A stretch of DNA of 64,000 bases from Stigmatella ashevillena. Its GTDB lineage: Bacteria > Myxococcota > Myxococcia > Myxococcales > Myxococcaceae. A program made the translations under genes and the position numbers. Positions 24,408 to 32,752 of this stretch are shown in pieces; positions within the stretch are counted from its first letter, which is position 1; the number at the start of each line of letters is the position of its first letter. The notes under the pieces were generated by a model. It saw only the letters and a program-made list of their open reading frames with translations. It was not told the DNA's origin and searched no databases. Location of the stretch: NCBI RefSeq assembly GCF_028368975.1, contig NZ_JAQNDM010000002.1, positions 4,892,425 to 4,956,424 of the forward strand. The letters run 5' to 3'.

Positions 24408-25334
24408 TCAGGGCTTGCTACCGGGCGAAGCGGGGGGCTCGGGTTCCCGGTGGAACATCCGGGCCAGGATCCGCTCCGCCGCATCCGCGAGCACGTCTCT
24501 CTCCAGCCGAATCTCCTCCCCGAAGAAACGCTCTCCCACGCGGGCATCGAGCACGTGGGCGGCCAGAAGCGAGAAGGCCGCCGCCTCGTCGAACGACGTC
24601 TCGGAGGACAGGACGCGCTTGCCAGGCTGGAGGTCCTCCTGCTCGAAGCGGCCCTCCCACGTCTCCCCCAGGGTGACGGAGAAGTACTGTACGGCCACGT
24701 TCCCGGGACGGGCCATGTGCGAGGTGGCCACCACCGCGCGCAACCGCTGCCGCTCCCCGGGCGTCATCTCCTGCCTCCAGGCCTCGACGGTGGCGTGCAT
24801 GGTTTCGATCTGATCTCTCGCCGCATCCTCCGCGTTGCGGAGCAGATCCGGCACCTGCGCGCGAGCATAGGCAACGAGCGCTTCGGGCCCCACGCCTCCC
24901 GGTGCGAGCGCCTGCTCGAGAAGCCCCCGCGCGGCGTCGAGGAGCCGACGCTGGCGCTCGGCCACTTCCGGCGGGAGGCCACGGTGGTCGAGGCTGGCCA
25001 CCGCGGAAGGGATGAGCCGTTGAATGGCCTCGAGCCGGCCTCGCGTGGCCACATCGAGGCCTGTCCGCTGCCCCGAGAGGAGGACATACACGGCCAACGG
25101 CACGTGCGTGACGGCCTTGAGCTCATGATAGCGCCGGGTGCGCGCGGGGCCCTCGAACCGCTGGCCGCCGCGCCGGAGGATCAACACATCATCGATCTGC
25201 GCAATGACAGGGCCCATCCCAGCGAGGATGTCCTCCCTGCGCGCGGCGTATCCTTCCCGGAATGCGCCGTTGAGGGCCACGAGTGGATCCGATGGCTCCA
25301 GTGCAGCGGGGGGACGGACGGATGGCTCGGCCAT
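24408..25334 (-). CDS. Hypothetical protein, soluble, alpha-helical
   Basis: 308 aa, charged and helix-rich, with no signal peptide or membrane segment. I recognise no domain. Notable stretches are LARREDILAGMGPVI-like N-terminal helices, an R/E-rich middle, and AVQYFSVTLGETWEGRFEQEDL in the last third, which looks like a beta hairpin. The ATG at 25334 is taken; upstream in-frame sequence is Arg/Gly-rich and unlikely to be coding. It converges on cysQ 22 bp away and is divergent from the zinc-ribbon membrane gene. Confidence 0.65.
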   Translation of the reverse strand: MAEPSVRPPAALEPSDPLVALNGAFREGYAARREDILAGMGPVIAQIDDVLILRRGGQRFEGPARTRRYHELKAVTHVPLAVYVLLSGQRTGLDVATRGRLEAIQRLIPSAVASLDHRGLPPEVAERQRRLLDAARGLLEQALAPGGVGPEALVAYARAQVPDLLRNAEDAARDQIETMHATVEAWRQEMTPGERQRLRAVVATSHMARPGNVAVQYFSVTLGETWEGRFEQEDLQPGKRVLSSETSFDEAAAFSLLAAHVLDARVGERFFGEEIRLERDVLADAAERILARMFHREPEPPASPGSKP

Positions 25335-25487
25335 GGGCCACCACCCTAGCGTAACCGGGCCGAAGCGGACGCCCCGGCGGGGGCTCCTCCCTCCAGCGCC
25401 CCGGTGCAACGTCCAATGGAGAGCAGGTCCCCCTGCCGGACGGACTTTCGAAGCACCCGGCGGGCAGGTGGACTAAGCTTCAACGCC

Positions 25488-26534
25488 ATGTCCTGTGCGC
25501 ACTGTGGGCAACCGCTCTCCACGCCTCCCGGCCGGTTCTGCGCTCACTGTGGAAAGTCCACCACCGCTCCCGAAAACTCCCGGATTCCCGCCGAGGTCAC
25601 CCGGGCCGCGGCCTCGGCGACGGAAGCCACGCGGCGAGCCGCGGAGCACACCGCCTCCGCGGTGCAGAACGTCCTCGAGGATCCCCGCCTGCGAGAGCGC
25701 CTTCCGGGACGCTCGTTGGCTTTGCTCGGCGCGGGGCTCGTGGCGCTCGCCATTCTCCTGTCCCTGCTGCCGTTCTTCTCCGGCATCGGCTTCGCGTGGT
25801 CAGCGGTGATGCTCACCGGCAGCGTGCTCATCGGGGCGCGCGAACTCCACGCCGCCGGCCGCGACCTGCCCGCCCCCGTGCTTCGCGCCGCCCAGGTGGC
25901 CGAGCATCCCCATTTCCTTCCCGCCTTCACCCTGCTCACGTTCGTGCAGGCCTTCATGACGTTGACGCTGGGCGTGGTCCCCGTGCTGTGGCTGCTCGCC
26001 GCCATCGTGCTCGGCTACGACCAGCGCCATGCCCTGCGCCCGCTCGTGGCCAACACCGGCACGCCCACGCAACGGAGCCTCGGCCGCTGGGTGCTCGTGG
26101 GCGCGCTCGTGTGCGCCACGTCGATGTGGATGCTGTCCTGGGGATACGGCGGCGGCTATTTCCTCGGCGGCTTCCAGCCCTACCACGTGCGCGAGATGCA
26201 GATGGATGGCTTCACGCGCAACTACGTGGACCACTACGAGTTCCGCTACGACTCGATGGTCAACTACATGCCGCCCCATGTCGCCTCGGGCCGCGCCCGG
26301 CCGTTCGCGGCCCTGGTCGTTCTCGCCCTCGGAGGGCTCGTGGTGCTCGCCCGCGCGCGTCCGCCCCGGTTCGCCGCCTACCCCTGGCTCCTGCCCGTCC
26401 TCGCGGGAGCCGTCACGCTCTGGTCGGTCCTGGGGCTGGTCTCCCGCCCCGGGCCCTGGATCTTCTTCGCCGGCGCTCTCCTCATCTCCGCCGCGGTGGC
26501 GCGCGACTTCCTCACGCGGCGGCAGAAGACGTGA
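25488..26534 (+). CDS. Zinc-ribbon polytopic membrane protein
   Basis: 348 aa. The N-terminus is a rubredoxin-like zinc ribbon (MSCAHCGQPLS...RFCAHCG). Residues 40-75 are a polar linker. Seven or so hydrophobic segments follow (about 90-110, 118-135, 155-190, 210-235, 280-300, 305-325, 328-342). The loop at 235-275 is aromatic and acidic (HVREMQMDGFTRNYVDHYEF). Function unknown; zinc-ribbon plus membrane proteins of this layout are common in myxobacteria. Its last 23 bp overlap the convergent hydrolase gene. Confidence 0.75.
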   Translation: MSCAHCGQPLSTPPGRFCAHCGKSTTAPENSRIPAEVTRAAASATEATRRAAEHTASAVQNVLEDPRLRERLPGRSLALLGAGLVALAILLSLLPFFSGIGFAWSAVMLTGSVLIGARELHAAGRDLPAPVLRAAQVAEHPHFLPAFTLLTFVQAFMTLTLGVVPVLWLLAAIVLGYDQRHALRPLVANTGTPTQRSLGRWVLVGALVCATSMWMLSWGYGGGYFLGGFQPYHVREMQMDGFTRNYVDHYEFRYDSMVNYMPPHVASGRARPFAALVVLALGGLVVLARARPPRFAAYPWLLPVLAGAVTLWSVLGLVSRPGPWIFFAGALLISAAVARDFLTRRQKT

Positions 26535-27330
26535 GGTAGGCGTCGAGGGCCTCGTTCACCGCCTGAGGCGCGCTCAGGTGGGGCAGGTGCCCTCTGGCGG
26601 GGATGGAGACCAGCGTGGCCTTGGGAATGTGCCGCGCCATGTACTGGGCCACCGAGTCGGGCACGGCGAAGTCCTCCCCCGCCTGGAGAATGAGCGTGGG
26701 GGTCCGCAACCGTGGCAGCTCCTCCCGGTGGTCGGACTGGAAGATGATGCGCGCGACGGACCGGGCGATGTCGGGCCGCATGCTGGACAAGGTCCGGATG
26801 AACTCCTGCGTCAGCTCGGGCCGCTCGGGGTTGCCCATGGCCGCCGCCGCGAAGCCGCTCGCCCACGAGACAAAGCACGCGGCCATGGACTCATACAGGG
26901 CGTCGATCTGCGACTGCTCGAACCCCCCGACATAGTCCTGGGCGGGATCATTCAGGTACCGCGGCGAAGCCTTCACGAACACCAGGTGCCGGAAGCGCGA
27001 GGGGTCCATCACCGCCGCCAGCGTCCCCACCATGCCGCTGAGCGAGTGGCCCACCAGGGTGCACTGGGTGATTTTCAGCGCGTCGCACAGCTCCAGCACA
27101 TCCTCCGCGTAGCTCCGCAGGCTGCGGTAGCGCCGCGAGGAGTAGGCGTTGAAGTCGGACCGGCCACAGCCCACGTGATCGAAGAGGACGATGCGGTACC
27201 GGTCCTGGAAGGCCTCGACCTGGAAGCGCCAGGAATTCTGATCCGAACCAAAGCCGTGGGCGAAGAGGAGCGTCTGCTCCCCACTGCCAAGCACCTTCAC
27301 GTTGTTGCGCTTCCAGATGGCCGAGTCCAT
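26512..27330 (-). CDS. RsbQ-type alpha/beta hydrolase (RsbQ/KAI2/D14 family)
   Basis: 272 aa, close to the 269 of B. subtilis RsbQ. The match is specific: NNVKVLGSG, LLFAHGFGSDQNSWR, FDHVGCGRSDFNAY, PRYLNDP..DYVGGFEQSQID, FQSDHREELPRL and ARGHLPHLS all follow RsbQ. The catalytic triad falls at S96, D220 and H248, versus S96, D219 and H247 in RsbQ. That numbering supports the ATG at 27330 (AAGG five bases upstream) rather than the in-frame ATG at 27426. RsbQ hydrolyses an unknown small hydrophobic molecule and activates the PAS phosphatase RsbP. Here the upstream gene on the same strand is a histidine kinase, a likely partner. Confidence 0.9.
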   Translation of the reverse strand: MDSAIWKRNNVKVLGSGEQTLLFAHGFGSDQNSWRFQVEAFQDRYRIVLFDHVGCGRSDFNAYSSRRYRSLRSYAEDVLELCDALKITQCTLVGHSLSGMVGTLAAVMDPSRFRHLVFVKASPRYLNDPAQDYVGGFEQSQIDALYESMAACFVSWASGFAAAAMGNPERPELTQEFIRTLSSMRPDIARSVARIIFQSDHREELPRLRTPTLILQAGEDFAVPDSVAQYMARHIPKATLVSIPARGHLPHLSAPQAVNEALDAYLTSSAAA

Positions 27331-27477
27331 GGACACCTTGTCGAGAAGAATCGTCGAGAAGAAGGAAGAGTCTGGGCGCTTCCGCCCCGCTTCCACCACG
27401 GAGCGCCCCGGGCCGTCCACCGCCATCTCCGGGAACTGCCTGCTTCGCGACGCCCTTCCGGGCCGCTCGGCCGGAAT

Positions 27478-28785
27478 TCAGGCAGGCCGCAAGGAGAGGA
27501 TGAAGCGCGCGCCCCCCGAGGGTTGATTCTCCGCGCTCAACAAGCCCCCAAAGCTCTCCATGTACTGGCGGGAGACCGCGAGCCCCAAGCCCGTGCCCTT
27601 CCCCTGGGCCTTGGTGGTGAAGAAGGGCGTGAAGAGCTGCGCCAGGTGCTCGGGCGAGAAGCCCGGCCCGTTGTCCTCCACCACCACCCGCACCCACTCG
27701 GGGGTGGTGCTCACCTGGAGCACCACCCGGGGGGCCGCCACCCGCGTCTCCTCGAGCGCGTCCGCCGCGTTGAGCAGCAGGTTGAGCAACACCTGGACCA
27801 GCCGCCGGGCATCGGCCTGGACCAGGGGCACCTCCGGGGGCACCTCCACCACCATCGCCAGCTTTCTCAACCGCAGCGAGGCCAACCGCATGCTCTCGAC
27901 AATGAGGATGTGCAGTTGGCAGGCGCTCAGGTCCCCTGACCCCAGTTCCAAGGAACCGCGCGCCAGCCCGGTCAGGTCCCGGACGATCTGCTGGATGCGC
28001 ACCACCCCCTCCTGCGTCTCCCTCACCACCTCCACGAACTCCTCGATGGAGGTGCCCTGGCGCGGCAGCTGCTCCTGAAGGAAGTGCAGGTTGGCCTGAA
28101 TGAACGCCAGGGGGTTGTTCACCTCGTGCGCCACGCCCGCCACCAGCCGCCCCACCTGCGCCAGCTGATCCGCCTCCACCGCCCGCCGGTGCGTGGCCGC
28201 CAGCATCTCCTGCGCCTGCCGCCGGTTCACCTCCTCCTGAGCGCGCGCCCGCTGGAGCTGCGCGTAGAAGTGGGTGGCCTGGATCGCCATCAGTCCCGCC
28301 AGGGCCACGAGCAGTCCCCACACCGCCACGGCCAGGAGCGGTTGGCCGCTGAGCAGCAGCACGCCGAGCGCCGACACCCAACTGGTCGCCGCCCCCACCA
28401 CCGCGGCCCGGATGTTGCCCGTCGCCATCAGGACGCTCACGACGGGCATCGCACAGAACCAAGCGAACAGCGGGCTCTGCACCCCTCCGAGCCTCCAGAC
28501 CACGGCGGCGATCGCCAGATTGGGCACCACGAGCACGGTGCCCAACCGAAGCCATTCCCGCTGCCGCGAATCCAACCAGGGCTGAATCCAGATCAGCACC
28601 GAGGCCATCGACACCGCCCACCACCCGGCCCGGATCCACAGCGTGTCCCAGGGCACCCGAGGATGGGCCGACAGCCAGTCGATTCCCCACGGCAGCAGGG
28701 TGTACAGGCACAGGGTCAGCACGTACCGCGGCCCCGCTTGAAGCCGGGTGGATACAGCGGAGGGGGCGTTGGCTTCGGCCGACAT
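27478..28785 (-). CDS. Membrane sensor histidine kinase
   Basis: 435 aa. Five to six membrane helices (about 20-175), then a short coiled coil, HisKA with H220 in GVAHEVNNPLAF, and a full ATPase domain: N box NLLLNAADAL, G1 DNGPGF, F box FTPFFTTK, G2 GTGLGLAV. No PAS or receiver domain. ATG at 28785. It precedes the RsbQ-like gene on the same strand with a 147-bp gap, so co-expression is possible but not certain. The cognate response regulator is not adjacent. Confidence 0.9.
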   Translation of the reverse strand: MSAEANAPSAVSTRLQAGPRYVLTLCLYTLLPWGIDWLSAHPRVPWDTLWIRAGWWAVSMASVLIWIQPWLDSRQREWLRLGTVLVVPNLAIAAVVWRLGGVQSPLFAWFCAMPVVSVLMATGNIRAAVVGAATSWVSALGVLLLSGQPLLAVAVWGLLVALAGLMAIQATHFYAQLQRARAQEEVNRRQAQEMLAATHRRAVEADQLAQVGRLVAGVAHEVNNPLAFIQANLHFLQEQLPRQGTSIEEFVEVVRETQEGVVRIQQIVRDLTGLARGSLELGSGDLSACQLHILIVESMRLASLRLRKLAMVVEVPPEVPLVQADARRLVQVLLNLLLNAADALEETRVAAPRVVLQVSTTPEWVRVVVEDNGPGFSPEHLAQLFTPFFTTKAQGKGTGLGLAVSRQYMESFGGLLSAENQPSGGARFILSLRPA

Positions 28786-28873
28786 GGTGGGTGGGGACTC
28801 AATATCGCTGTCACTTTATTAATTCAGCGACATCAGAATTCCAGCAGTCGCATGGACGCCCACGCCCGTCAAG

Positions 28874-29179
28874 TCACCCCCCGGAAGCGCGCGGTGCCCT
28901 GGTGGAACGGCCCCCGCGCGCCGGGTTGCCCACGAGCCGCAGCTTCTCGGCCCGGGTCAATCGCTTGAGGGCCGCTTCCCGGCGCAGCGCGGCCCCCCGG
29001 TCCACCGCGGGCTCACTCCAGACCAGCGCCACGGGAAGGCGGGCCCGGGTGTACGCCGCGCCCCGTCCCTTTCCATGGGTGGCCAACCGGCGCTCCAGGT
29101 TATTGGTGGCGCCGGTGTACAGCGTCCCGTCGCGGCAGCGCAGCATGTAGACGGTCCAAGCCGGAGAAGCGTCCTGCAC
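28874..29179 (-). CDS. GIY-YIG domain protein (UPF0213/YhbQ-like)
   Basis: 101 aa. WTVYMLRCRDGTLYTGATNNLERRLATHGKGRGAAYTRARLPVALVWSE follows the stand-alone GIY-YIG family, where the motif reads VYMLRC..G.LYTG. Conserved Arg and Glu catalytic positions are present (LERRL, and E in WSE). Such small proteins cut nucleic acid in vitro; the cellular role is unclear. GTG start at 29179; no strong ribosome site. The C-terminal 15 residues are Gly/Arg-rich. Confidence 0.88.
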   Translation of the reverse strand: MQDASPAWTVYMLRCRDGTLYTGATNNLERRLATHGKGRGAAYTRARLPVALVWSEPAVDRGAALRREAALKRLTRAEKLRLVGNPARGGRSTRAPRASGG

Positions 29180-29209
29180 GCGCGGAACTGTACTGCATCC
29201 GAAGCCCCC

Positions 29210-29560
29210 TCAGGACATGCGGGCCCCGTCCAGCATCCCCTCCAGCAGATCCGTGGCCCGGATCACCCGCACCGGCCTCGGCTCTTCCCCTGCCCCACAG
29301 GCCTCCATCACCCGAGACACGGGCAACAGCGGGTCCTCTCCCCAAGCGGCCAGAATGTGCGCCTCGCTGATCAGCCCCAGGAGCCGCCCCGTCTCATCCA
29401 TGACGGGGAGCAGGCGGACATGGTGCCGCTCCATGACCTGCAAGGCACTCAAAAGGGTCGCGGTGGGCAAAACAGCGACCGCTTGGCAGGAGGTCTCTTC
29501 CTCTACTGCATGTTGTTGCTGCATCCCAGTGTCCTCCCGGTCAGTGTGGAGATGTGGCAT
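29210..29560 (-). CDS. CBS-domain protein
   Basis: 116 aa. One CBS-type module is clear: ATLLSALQVMERHHVRLLPVMDETGRLLGLISEAHILAAWG, with the G(L/I)(I/V)S.D-like strand; a second, shorter half follows (LPVSRVMEACGAG...). CBS pairs bind adenosyl nucleotides. ATG at 29560 is fixed by GGGAGG six bases upstream, which excludes a longer in-frame N-terminus. Divergent from an alpha/beta hydrolase gene. Confidence 0.82.
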   Translation of the reverse strand: MPHLHTDREDTGMQQQHAVEEETSCQAVAVLPTATLLSALQVMERHHVRLLPVMDETGRLLGLISEAHILAAWGEDPLLPVSRVMEACGAGEEPRPVRVIRATDLLEGMLDGARMS

Positions 29561-29670
29561 TGCAACCTCCCTGCCGAACATCAGGGTGCTCACTTTTCGA
29601 CAAAGCGCACGGCGTCCGACGCGAGTACAATTCTCCCGTGACGCGAGCACAGGAGCACAGGCTCCATCGA

Positions 29671-30690
29671 ATGGCAGATCTTTTCTCCCGGACGGTACGC
29701 CAAGGGGGTGAAGGTCCGCTGACCCTGACTTTCCGGCCAGATGAGTTGTACCGGGTCCCCACCGACGACGGCGCCTCCATCAGCCTGGGCCGCTACCACC
29801 CGCGGGGCGAGCGCCGCTACGCCGAGCCCGTCATCCTCTGCCATGGGCTGGGGGCGAACCGCTTCCACATGGACTTCGACGAGCACTACAGCCTGGCCCG
29901 GCACCTGGCGCGCGCGGGCTTCGAGGCCTGGGTGCTGGAGCTGCGAGGCCGGGGGCTGGCGGGACCCAGCGGGGAGTTCACCTTCGATGACCAGGCCGAG
30001 CACGATGTGCGCGCCGCCTTGCGCACCGCGCTGTCCACGGGGGCCAAGGAAGTGCTCTGGGTGGGCCATTCCAAGGGGGGCCTGATGCTGTACGCGCACC
30101 TGGCCCGCAACCCCCAGGCCCCCGTGCGCGCGGCGGTGGCCCTGGGAAGCCCCTTCACCTTCGCCGTCCAACCTGGCCTGCGCCTCTTCATTCAACGCAT
30201 TGAGCCATTATTGCGGCTCAAAATGATTCCCACCCGCCGCATCACCAGTCTGGCGTTCTTCGGCGCGCCGCCAGGGGCCCTGACGCGCTACATGATGTTG
30301 GCGGCCAACATGGAGACGGACGTGGTGAAGCGGGCGCTGGCCAACGTCCCCGCGGACATCTCCGGGGGCGTGGCGCGCCAGTTCGCGCGGTGGATCGCCA
30401 CCAATGCTTTCACCTCTTATGACGGAGGATTCGACTACCGGGTGCCGCTGGCCGGTGCGCGGATGCCCTTCCTGCTGCTGGCCGGCAACAAGGACCTGCT
30501 GGCCCCCCCGCTGGCGGTGGCCCGGGCCCAGGAGCACCTGGGAGGGCCCGTGAAGCTGGTCATCGCCGGAAGAGACCATGGCTTCGCGGAGGACTATGGC
30601 CACGCGGACCTGGTGCTCGGGCGCCGGGCGCCGGACGAAATCTTCCCCTTGCTGGAGACGTTCCTGTCGGCACACGCCACCCGGCTCTAG
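29671..30690 (+). CDS. Alpha/beta-fold hydrolase, poly(3-hydroxyalkanoate)-synthase-like shape
   Basis: 339 aa. VILCHGLGANRFHMDFDEHYSLARHLARAGFEAWVLELRGRG is the oxyanion region, VLWVGHSKGGLM the nucleophile elbow (GHSKG), LLLAGNKDLLAPP carries the acid, and GRDHGFAEDYGHADLVLG the His. The lid resembles PhaC-type or bacterial lipase-like hydrolases. Substrate unknown. ATG 29671 is chosen; an in-frame GTG at 29638 would add 11 residues. Confidence 0.82.
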   Translation: MADLFSRTVRQGGEGPLTLTFRPDELYRVPTDDGASISLGRYHPRGERRYAEPVILCHGLGANRFHMDFDEHYSLARHLARAGFEAWVLELRGRGLAGPSGEFTFDDQAEHDVRAALRTALSTGAKEVLWVGHSKGGLMLYAHLARNPQAPVRAAVALGSPFTFAVQPGLRLFIQRIEPLLRLKMIPTRRITSLAFFGAPPGALTRYMMLAANMETDVVKRALANVPADISGGVARQFARWIATNAFTSYDGGFDYRVPLAGARMPFLLLAGNKDLLAPPLAVARAQEHLGGPVKLVIAGRDHGFAEDYGHADLVLGRRAPDEIFPLLETFLSAHATRL

Positions 30691-30759
30691 AGCAAGCGCG
30701 CACCCGGCAGCGGCGGGCAGTTGCCCTTTGGTCCAGTCCTGCGTACAGGAAGCTTCCGC

Positions 30760-31752
30760 ATGCCGCTCACCTGCTCCCGCGCCCCCCTGCTGGTCCTCTG
30801 CCTGATCCTGGGCACGGTGGGCTGCCACAAGCCTCCCCAGCAGGAGCCGGACGCCCACGTGGTGGCCATGGTGAACGGCGAGGTGCTCGGCCGGGCCGAG
30901 TTCGAGCAGGAGCTCTGGCGCGAGCTGTCCTCCGCCGAGGGGCCCGAGCGCACCCCCGAAGAGGTGGAGCCCTTCAAGCGGGCGCTGCTGGACACGCTGG
31001 TCAAGCGGATGCTGCTCCTGCAACAGGCCAAGCAGTACAACCTCACCGTCACCCAGGACGAGGTGGACCGGCGCATGCTGCGGCTGTCGGGGGACTACCC
31101 CGCGGAGGGCTTCAGCGAGGTGCTCGCCCAGGGGCAGATGTCCCTGGCGGAGCTGAGGGCGCGCGAGGCCAACCGGCTGCTCATCGAGAAGCTCTTCACG
31201 AACCACGTGTACGCGCGCGTCGCGGTGACAGAGGAGGAGCTGCGCGCGGCCTACACCGCGCACGAGGCCGAGTTCCAGGAGCCCGAGCAGGTGCACGCCG
31301 CGCAGCTCGTGGTGAAGGGGCTGGATGAGGCGCGGCGGGTGCAGGCCCAGCTCAAGGCGGGCAAGAAATTCGCGGATCTGGCGCGCCGCTACTCGCTGAG
31401 CGCGGATGCCAAGGTGGGAGGAGACCTGGGCTTCTTCCCGCGCGGGCAGATGCCGCCCGCGTTCGACGAGGTGGTGTTCAACCTGCGCCCGGGGCAAGTC
31501 TCCGACGTGGTGTCCACGGAGTACGGCTATCACCTGTTCCGGGTGCTCGAGTTCAAGCCTGCGCGCAAGCGGGATTTCCTCGAGGTGCGTGCGAAGGTCG
31601 AGGCACGTGAGGTGAAGCGCAAGCAGGAAGAGGCGCACGAGGCCTTCGAGAAGGCGCTCCTGGACAAGGCGAAGCTCTGGGTGAACGAGCCCACGCTGCA
31701 GTCCATCCGCGGGCGGCCCGTGCCCCAGGCCTCGGCGGCCAAAGGAAGATGA
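30760..31752 (+). CDS. Parvulin-type peptidyl-prolyl isomerase lipoprotein (PrsA/SurA-like)
   Basis: 330 aa. Signal sequence ends in ILGTVGC, a lipobox, so it is probably a periplasm-facing lipoprotein. A SurA-like N-terminal helical domain (VVAMVNGEVLGRAEFEQELW, LLDTLVKRMLLLQQAKQYNLTVTQDEVDRRM) is followed by one PpiC domain (VHAAQLVVK, FADLARRYSLSADAKVGGDLGFFPRGQMPPAFDEVVFNL, VSTEYGYHLFRV). It should assist folding of exported proteins. AGGA lies 9 bases before the ATG. Its TGA overlaps the next isomerase gene (ATGA), so the two are coupled. Confidence 0.92.
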   Translation: MPLTCSRAPLLVLCLILGTVGCHKPPQQEPDAHVVAMVNGEVLGRAEFEQELWRELSSAEGPERTPEEVEPFKRALLDTLVKRMLLLQQAKQYNLTVTQDEVDRRMLRLSGDYPAEGFSEVLAQGQMSLAELRAREANRLLIEKLFTNHVYARVAVTEEELRAAYTAHEAEFQEPEQVHAAQLVVKGLDEARRVQAQLKAGKKFADLARRYSLSADAKVGGDLGFFPRGQMPPAFDEVVFNLRPGQVSDVVSTEYGYHLFRVLEFKPARKRDFLEVRAKVEAREVKRKQEEAHEAFEKALLDKAKLWVNEPTLQSIRGRPVPQASAAKGR

Positions 31753-32729
31753 GGAACGAGATGAAGACGAAGCTGGGTGTCATCGCGGCGGCAGCGCTCC
31801 TGTGGGGCGGCACGGCACGCGCGGAGCTGGTGGACCGGGTCGCCGCGGTGGTCAACCGCGACATCATCACCCTGTCCGAGGTGAACCAGCGGGCGGCGCC
31901 CGAGTTGGCGCGGCTGGCCGGCGAGAAGGATGCGCGCAGGCGGGCGGATCAACGGGCGCAGATCCTCAAGCAATCGCTGGACGTGCTCATCGCCGAGAAG
32001 CTCATCGAGTCGGAGATCCGCGAGCTGGGGATGACGGTGACGCCCTCCGAGGTGGACGAGGCGATGGCGGACGTGCGCAAGCAGAACGGCGTGGAGGCCC
32101 CGGAGCAGTTCGAGCAGCTCTTGCAGCGCGAGGGCTACACGCTCAAGAGCTACCGGGAGTTTCTCGGCAAGCAGATCGCCCGCGGCCGGCTGATGCAGAT
32201 GAAGGTGGGCCCCAAGGTGAAGGTGTCCGAGGAGGACCTGAAGGCGGCGTACGCGCAGTACTCGAAGCTGGAGGGCGGGGAGGCGGAGGTCCACGCGCGC
32301 CACATCCTGGTGTCGGTGGATCCGAAGGCGCCGCAGGAGCAGGTGGACGCGGCGCAGAAGAAGGCGCAGGCCATCGCGGAGGAAGCGCGGCGGCCGGGCA
32401 TGGACTTCGCATCGCTGGCGCGGGCCCGAAGCGAGGGCCCGAGCGCGGAGGATGGTGGCGACCTGGGCTTCTTCCGCCGGGGGGTGATGGTGCCCGCCTT
32501 CGAGAAGACGGCCTTCGCGCTGAAGGAGGGCGAGGTGAGCGAGCCCATCCGCACCAACTTCGGCTGGCACGTGCTGAAGGTGGAGGAGCGTCGCTCGGTG
32601 GGCGTGGCCCCCTTCGAGGAGCTGCGGGCCAAGCTGGAGCAGCAGCTGCGCCAGGACAAGACGGAGAAGTACATCGACCAGTACGTGCAGGAGCTGCGGC
32701 AGAAGTCGTCCGTCGAGGTGAAGATCTGA
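31749..32729 (+). CDS. surA: SurA-type periplasmic peptidyl-prolyl isomerase
   Basis: 326 aa. Cleavable signal peptide (VIAAAALLWGGTARA). N-terminal chaperone part (LVDRVAAVVNRDIITLSEV, QSLDVLIAEKLIESEI, VTPSEVDEAM) and one parvulin domain (HARHILVSVDP, GGDLGFFRRGVMVPAFEKTAFAL, GWHVLKVEERR). E. coli SurA has two parvulin domains; this has one. Start at the overlapping ATG 31749 or the ATG at 31761, which has GAGG upstream; both keep the signal peptide. The order surA then pdxA is the conserved one found in many proteobacteria. Confidence 0.92.
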   Translation: MRNEMKTKLGVIAAAALLWGGTARAELVDRVAAVVNRDIITLSEVNQRAAPELARLAGEKDARRRADQRAQILKQSLDVLIAEKLIESEIRELGMTVTPSEVDEAMADVRKQNGVEAPEQFEQLLQREGYTLKSYREFLGKQIARGRLMQMKVGPKVKVSEEDLKAAYAQYSKLEGGEAEVHARHILVSVDPKAPQEQVDAAQKKAQAIAEEARRPGMDFASLARARSEGPSAEDGGDLGFFRRGVMVPAFEKTAFALKEGEVSEPIRTNFGWHVLKVEERRSVGVAPFEELRAKLEQQLRQDKTEKYIDQYVQELRQKSSVEVKI

Positions 32730-32752
32730 GCCAGGGCGAGCCACTCCCCCGA

